DNA of 64,000 nt from Episyrphus balteatus (Eukaryota; Arthropoda; Insecta; Diptera; Syrphidae). The stretch is taken from contig NC_079138.1 of assembly GCF_945859705.1 (NCBI RefSeq), positions 9,049,328 through 9,113,327 of the forward strand, given 5' to 3'. Both the position numbers and the translations under genes were made by a program. Under the pieces are notes generated by a model that ran no database searches, was not told the DNA's origin, and was given only the letters and a program-made list of their open reading frames with translations. Shown piece after piece: positions 59,971-64,000 of the stretch (its first letter is position 1; the number at the start of each line of letters is the position of its first letter).

Positions 59971-60956
59971 TCTATTATTATAAACAAAACTAGTATTTTC
60001 CATAGAACTTTTAAACTTTCATATTTTTATAGTGATAAAACTCGTCCAAACATTAACGAGAGAAAATTTGTATTCGACTTTAAAAATGCTGGTTTTGTCA
60101 AAATTAACTTATTAACTTGTTTTTGAGTGATTATGATTGGCTTGTTGATTCGCTAACGGTTGATGAGAAAGCGCTTGAGTTTTCTGCTATTTTAAATTTT
60201 ATTTTCGAAAATTTTGTTCCAAAAAAAATAGTGACTTCTAGCACAATACCTCCTTGGTATGATAAAATATTAACTAACTTAAAAAACCGAAATAATAGAG
60301 CTCATCGTAAATGGATTGCCTCTGATAACTCAATTGATTATAACACTTTCTTAAGCTATAATGATGAATTTAAAGTGTACGACAAATTACGTTATGATCA
60401 ATATATTTTTAAAACTGGATCTGTTATAAGAAAAAATCCTCGTTATTTTTATAAATTTGTCAACTTAAAACGAAATGTGCCTAACTTTCCTACGGCAATG
60501 CATTTGGAAAATAGCGTATGCACCGAAACAAAGGATATTTGTGAATTATTTGCTTCTTTCTTTGAAACAGTTTACCAAAAACCCTAAGCATTTGACGAAA
60601 ATAATTTCCATCATATTTTGGAAATTAACTGCAATGTTGGTTTCATGGTGATTTCTATGGTAGACCTTGTTAGGGAACTGAAATCAATTGATATGAATAA
60701 AAACAGCGGTCCCGATGGCATTCCACCATTGTTCCTCCGTAACACTGCTGATAAAATTGCTGAACCCTTACTTAAATTGTTCAATCATTCACTTTCTAGT
60801 GGCATTTTTCCTAATACTTGGCGAAATTCAATTTTTAAAAACGGTGATAGGTCAAATATACAAAATTATCGCGGAATTGCAATACTGTCGTCTGTTCCCA
60901 AGTTATTTGACTACTACTTTTTTTGGTTTTCATTAATGACTTGCCCTCATTGTTGA
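59971..60956 (+). pseudogene. Jockey-like element, end of endonuclease through RT fingers
   Basis: The frame continues with SIIINKTSIFHRTFKLSYFY and DFKNAGFVKINLLT, then a frameshift near 60117, then WLVDSLTVDEKALEFSAIL and TIPPWYDKILTNLKNRNNRA, typical of the segment between endonuclease and RT. A stop occurs at 60585. The RT fingers follow from 60618 with NKNSGPDGIPPLFLRN and NYRGIAILSSVPKLFDYY. Beyond that point the sequence jumps to the region after motif B, so the palm motifs A (FSKAFD-type) and B (SGVPQGS-type) are deleted. Confidence 0.85.
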
Positions 60957-61822
60957 AAGGCTGTAGATACCTTTTATATGCCGACGATCTTAAGTTGTTT
61001 CAAAATGTTAATGCTGATGTTGATGGTTTTTTGTTACAGGAATGTCTAAACACACTTGTAAGTTGGTGTAAAATGAATGGAATGTCACTTAATGTTGATA
61101 AGTGTAACGTTATTTCGTTCTTAAGGAAAAAGAATCCAATAATTTTCAACTACACCATTGTTGGACAGATATTGGTTCGAAATGAAGAAATGAAAGACCT
61201 TGGCATTATTGTAGACAAAAAACTCACTTTTAAACAACAAATTGACAAAATACACTCTAAAAGTATGTGTATGCTAGGGTTTGTTAAAAGAAGATCAATT
61301 GAATTCAATGACCCTTATATCACTAAAGCAATTTACTGTTCTTTGGTCCGCCCTTTGTTAGAGTATTGTAGTGTTATTTGGTCTCCTTTTTATGATATCG
61401 ATGTTAAAAAACTTGAATCTGTTCAAAAGCTATTTTTGCTGTTTGCATTAAGAGGTCTTGGATGGAGCACTGAGTCGTATGTGCTACCTCGATGCTCTCA
61501 TCGTCTAAGGCTCATTGATATGTGTAGTCTTGCTAATCGAAGGAAGTTATCAGAGGCTCTATTCGCGTTTGATCTTCTCAAAGAAAATATTGAATCCTAG
61601 TACTTATGTTCTAAAATTACTATCAATTCTAATGTGCGCACTCTAAGACATACCAGATTTTTAAAGGAAACATTTTCAAAGACTTATTATGCCTCCCATG
61701 AATCATTTAATAGATGTTCAAAAACTTTTAATAAATACTCTGACCTGTTCTCATTTGACATAAGCAGAGAATGCTTTAAGAAAAAAATCTTGCAAAAAAT
61801 GATAGATGAAGAATCTTCGTGA
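60920..61822 (+). pseudogene. Jockey-like element, RT palm to C-terminus after internal deletion
   Basis: The frame resumes with VFINDLPSLLKGC and the catalytic YADDLKLF near 60980. Then come NVDKCNVISF, KDLGIIVDKKLTF, the thumb VRPLLEYCSVIWSPF, and RFALRGL-like LFALRGLGWS. It stops at 61600 (TAG), and the natural tail seems to continue to the TGA at 61820 (RTLRHTRFLKETFSKTYYAS). The order matches the copies at 3124 and 21314 but residues differ widely, so it is another family of the group. Confidence 0.85.
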
Positions 61823-62503
61823 TACGTTGCCTTTGTCGTTTTTCTATTTTCATTGTTTAAAGTTAATAATTTCATATACCTATTTATTCGTTTTCTTAGT
61901 AATTTAAAAATGTATAAACAATTTATTTCATCTCATTTATATTTTAATTTATTTTCAAATCTTGTTATTTATATTCTTGTTATCTATATACATAATGTAT
62001 GTTGTTATTTATCTTTTTTAATTTTGTAATTCAAAGACAAATTTTTTTACCTTTTGCTGTCTCATTTTGACACAATATATATAACATAATCTAAATTCCC
62101 GAATAATAGAACTTTCTTTTCTCAAACAAAAAATTATACATATTTAAATATGTATTTATTAAACAACTTATTAAAAAAAAACGAAAACGAAAATAAAATA
62201 CTCGTAAAAAATAAAATACTACACATATCCCATAACTTCTTTTTGCGTAGGACTGATTTGAAGTGAAGGAATTTGTTAGGTGCTGTTCATATATGTATTA
62301 CGGATAGAAGAGTTTATTACGGATAACAGAGTTGAAATTAATACGTTGTCTTTATTTTCGAAAACAAATTTCAAATATTTTCATCACGGATAATAGAGCG
62401 TCCCGGTTAATCGAATCCCGGATAATCGAGTTTCAACCTTATTGTTTAAGTATTTTTTAATGCTATGAATGAGATATAGCCCAGGGTCTATAATTTTTGA
62501 GAC
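61823..62503 (+). other. 3' UTR of the jockey-like element and right end of the pogo-like element
   Basis: AT-rich sequence with no frame. Runs such as aaaaaataaaatactacac at about 62198-62224 may mark the 3' end of the jockey-like element. The rest is the right part of the pogo-like element. Confidence 0.55.
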
Positions 62504-63850
62504 CAAAAAAAATTATAGTAGGATGAAACCCATTGCAAAAGGCGGCGAATATGATAAAAATGAAGGGAAAAATAAATTACGGGCGAGCCGAGTTCGGGAA
62601 GTGGTAGGGTTGAGTTTTTAATGGTAAAAAATTGTATATCTCGATTTCCGGCAAAACTACAAGTGCTATGGAAAAAAAGTTGTATAGCAAGGTTGTAGGT
62701 AATAAAAAAATCTACAACTTATGTCTTAACAATTTTTTCACATAACCTCAAAATTTATGTGAAAAATTCAAAAAACCGAGTTTTTGGTTTTTTATTTTTA
62801 TCTTTTTCAAAAAAATGTTTTTTTCTACAAAATTTGGTGAAAACTTACCTTATTATGTCCCAAATACACAGTAATTTATTTGATTTAAAATATTTATTTT
62901 TTAACCTTTTTTAGACTTAATACAAAAAAAAACACCCTAATTTTCAATCGAAAATTCACGTGTCAAAATATCGGCTTTTTTCAAAAAATCGGTGGGCAAT
63001 TTGTTCGTTAAAATCTCTACTTTCTAATAGTGTAAACAAAAATTTACATTAGTATACCATAGTACATGTTCTTGGTAAATGCATAAAATGAAAAAAAGCT
63101 AAATTTCGAATTTTTTATCATTATTTACAATTTTGGCCTATTTATTAAAATTTACACTTAAATTACTCAAAAACCGTAACATTAATCAATGTAACATAAA
63201 ATCTTACGGTTTTTGAGTGATTAAAGTCTAAATTTTAATAAATAGTCCAAAATTTTAAATAATGATAAAAAAAAATTTCGAATTCAACCTTTTTGCATTT
63301 ACCGGGAACATGTACTATGGTATACTAATGTAAATTTTTGTTTACACTATTGGAAAGTAGAGATTTTAACGAACAAATTGGCCACTGATTTTTTGAAAAA
63401 AGCTGATGTTTTGACACGTGAAAATTAGGGTGTTTTTTTGGTATTAAGTCTAAAAAAGGTTAAAAAATAAATATTTTAAATCAAGTAAATTACTGTGTAT
63501 TCGGGATATAATAAGGTAAGTTTTCACCAAATTTTGTAGAAAAAAACATTTTTTTGAAAAAGATAAAAATAAAAAACCAAAAACTCGGTTTTTTGAATTT
63601 TTCACATAAATTTTGAGGTTATGTGAAAAAATTGTTAATACATAAGTTGTAGATCTTTACCTTTTCTTATCTTACAACTTTTTTCCATAGGACTTGTAGT
63701 TTTGCCGGAAATCGAGATATACCATTTTTTACCATTAAAAACTCAACCCTACCACTTCCCGAACTCGGCTCGCCCGTAATTTATTTTTCCCTTCATTTTC
63801 ATCATATTCACCTCCTTTTCCAATGGGTTTCATCCAACTATGATTTTTTT
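62504..63850. repeat. 1.35 kb palindrome with ATAGTAGGATG ends
   Basis: ATAGTAGGATGAAACCC at 62515 is mirrored at 63825-63841 (one mismatch). The arms of about 660 bp meet near 63185 with almost no loop. The outer part is GC-richer (acgggcgagccgagttcggg) than the core. The small region around 62900-63420 is extremely AT-rich. No target duplication was found. Confidence 0.85.
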
Positions 63851-63932
63851 TTACTTTTTAATGTTTTTGAAGGCTTCGGCACTGGTCTAATATAATAAAA
63901 GACTGCCCTGGCTGAACGTCCACATTGTTTTC
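63851..63932 (+). mobile_element. Probable 3' end of an R2-like element, second copy
   Basis: The 50 bases before the 28S piece, including aataaaagactgccctggct, match those at 23187-23227 with small indels. Like the first copy it stops exactly at the R2 target. Confidence 0.55.
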
Positions 63933-64000
63933 TAGCCAAATGCCTCGTCATCTAATTAGTGATACGCATGAATGGATTAACGAGGATTAACTATCTAGCC
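63933..64000 (+). rRNA. 28S rRNA gene fragment starting at the R2 site, second copy
   Basis: TAGCCAAATGCCTCGTCATC through gaatggattaacgag matches the conserved 28S segment with one change (gacgc to gatac). About 20 bases (attcctactgtccctatcta-type) are then missing, and ctatctagc, the 28S continuation beyond the R1 site, follows. The window ends here, so more 28S sequence may follow. Confidence 0.85.

Larger units (their letters stand above)
56479..62439. mobile_element. Pogo/Tc1-like element interrupted by a jockey-like element
   Basis: The left end CAGTTGAAATTCGATTAACC follows a TA (56477-56478). The right end is the imperfect mirror around cccggataatcgagtttcaa at 62418-62438, followed by TTA. 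About 20 of 23 end bases match. Only about 92 bp of the left part and about 200 bp of the right part (62240-62439) seem to be left around the jockey-like insertion. Short additional ggataatagag and ggataacagag words at 62325-62400 belong to it. No transposase seen. Confidence 0.6.

Overview
This window reads as repeat-dense, AT-rich nuclear DNA from an insect or another arthropod. The evidence is the element content: a BEL/Pao LTR retrotransposon, jockey-like, R1-like and I-group non-LTR retrotransposons, a Penelope-like GIY-YIG remnant, a Tc1-like DD34E transposase remnant, and 28S rDNA pieces bounded at the R2 and R1 insertion sites used by arthropod elements. I found no convincing host protein gene and no complete functional element. 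The only long intact reading frame is a 495-codon fragment of an I-group non-LTR polyprotein at 27103-28590.

Layout. 1-2576: an imperfect palindrome, a 248 bp MITE, and a fold-back repeat. 2577-15473: a BEL/Pao element with two 395 bp LTRs, inserted in one arm of that fold-back repeat. It carries a jockey-like fragment in its leader, a 1.05 kb DNA transposon in its reverse transcriptase and a 3.5 kb fold-back transposon in its integrase. 15911-20172: two Penelope-like GIY-YIG fragments head to head, then AT-rich palindromes, one of them a TA-flanked 1.7 kb element. 21314-22530: jockey-like fragment on the minus strand. 23141-25680: a likely R2 3' end, exactly 74 bp of 28S rDNA, then the 5' end and ORF1 of an R1-like element, which is split by a 636 bp MITE. 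27103-28590: the I-group fragment. 29594-33949: a fold-back element broken by a jockey-like 3' end and by a Transib-like element with CACAGTG termini. 33955-36413: R1-like 5' region, ORF1 and ORF2 start, then a jockey-like endonuclease piece. 37274-40352: a mosaic of inverted repeats built from a motif near AAAATCTCGCA. 41151-44873: two more long palindromes. 45606-46780: another R1-like ORF1 remnant. 50031-51814: about 446 perfect copies of TGTC. 53943-54948: a tRNA-like sequence and a possible non-LTR C-terminus. 56479-62439: a pogo-like element holding a decayed jockey-like element, itself holding a Tc1-derived palindrome and a hAT-like element. 62504-64000: a last palindrome, then a second R2-end/28S piece running off the window.

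Nothing here works together as a pathway. The coherent story is chronological: insertion into insertion, with target-site duplications, the opposite arm of a palindrome, or the protein sequence on each side showing the empty site. The two most informative signals are the R2/28S/R1 junction at 23228-23301 and the number of long palindromic elements, two of which have 9 bp target duplications and sub-repeated arms. All calls come from reading the sequence; no database search was possible.
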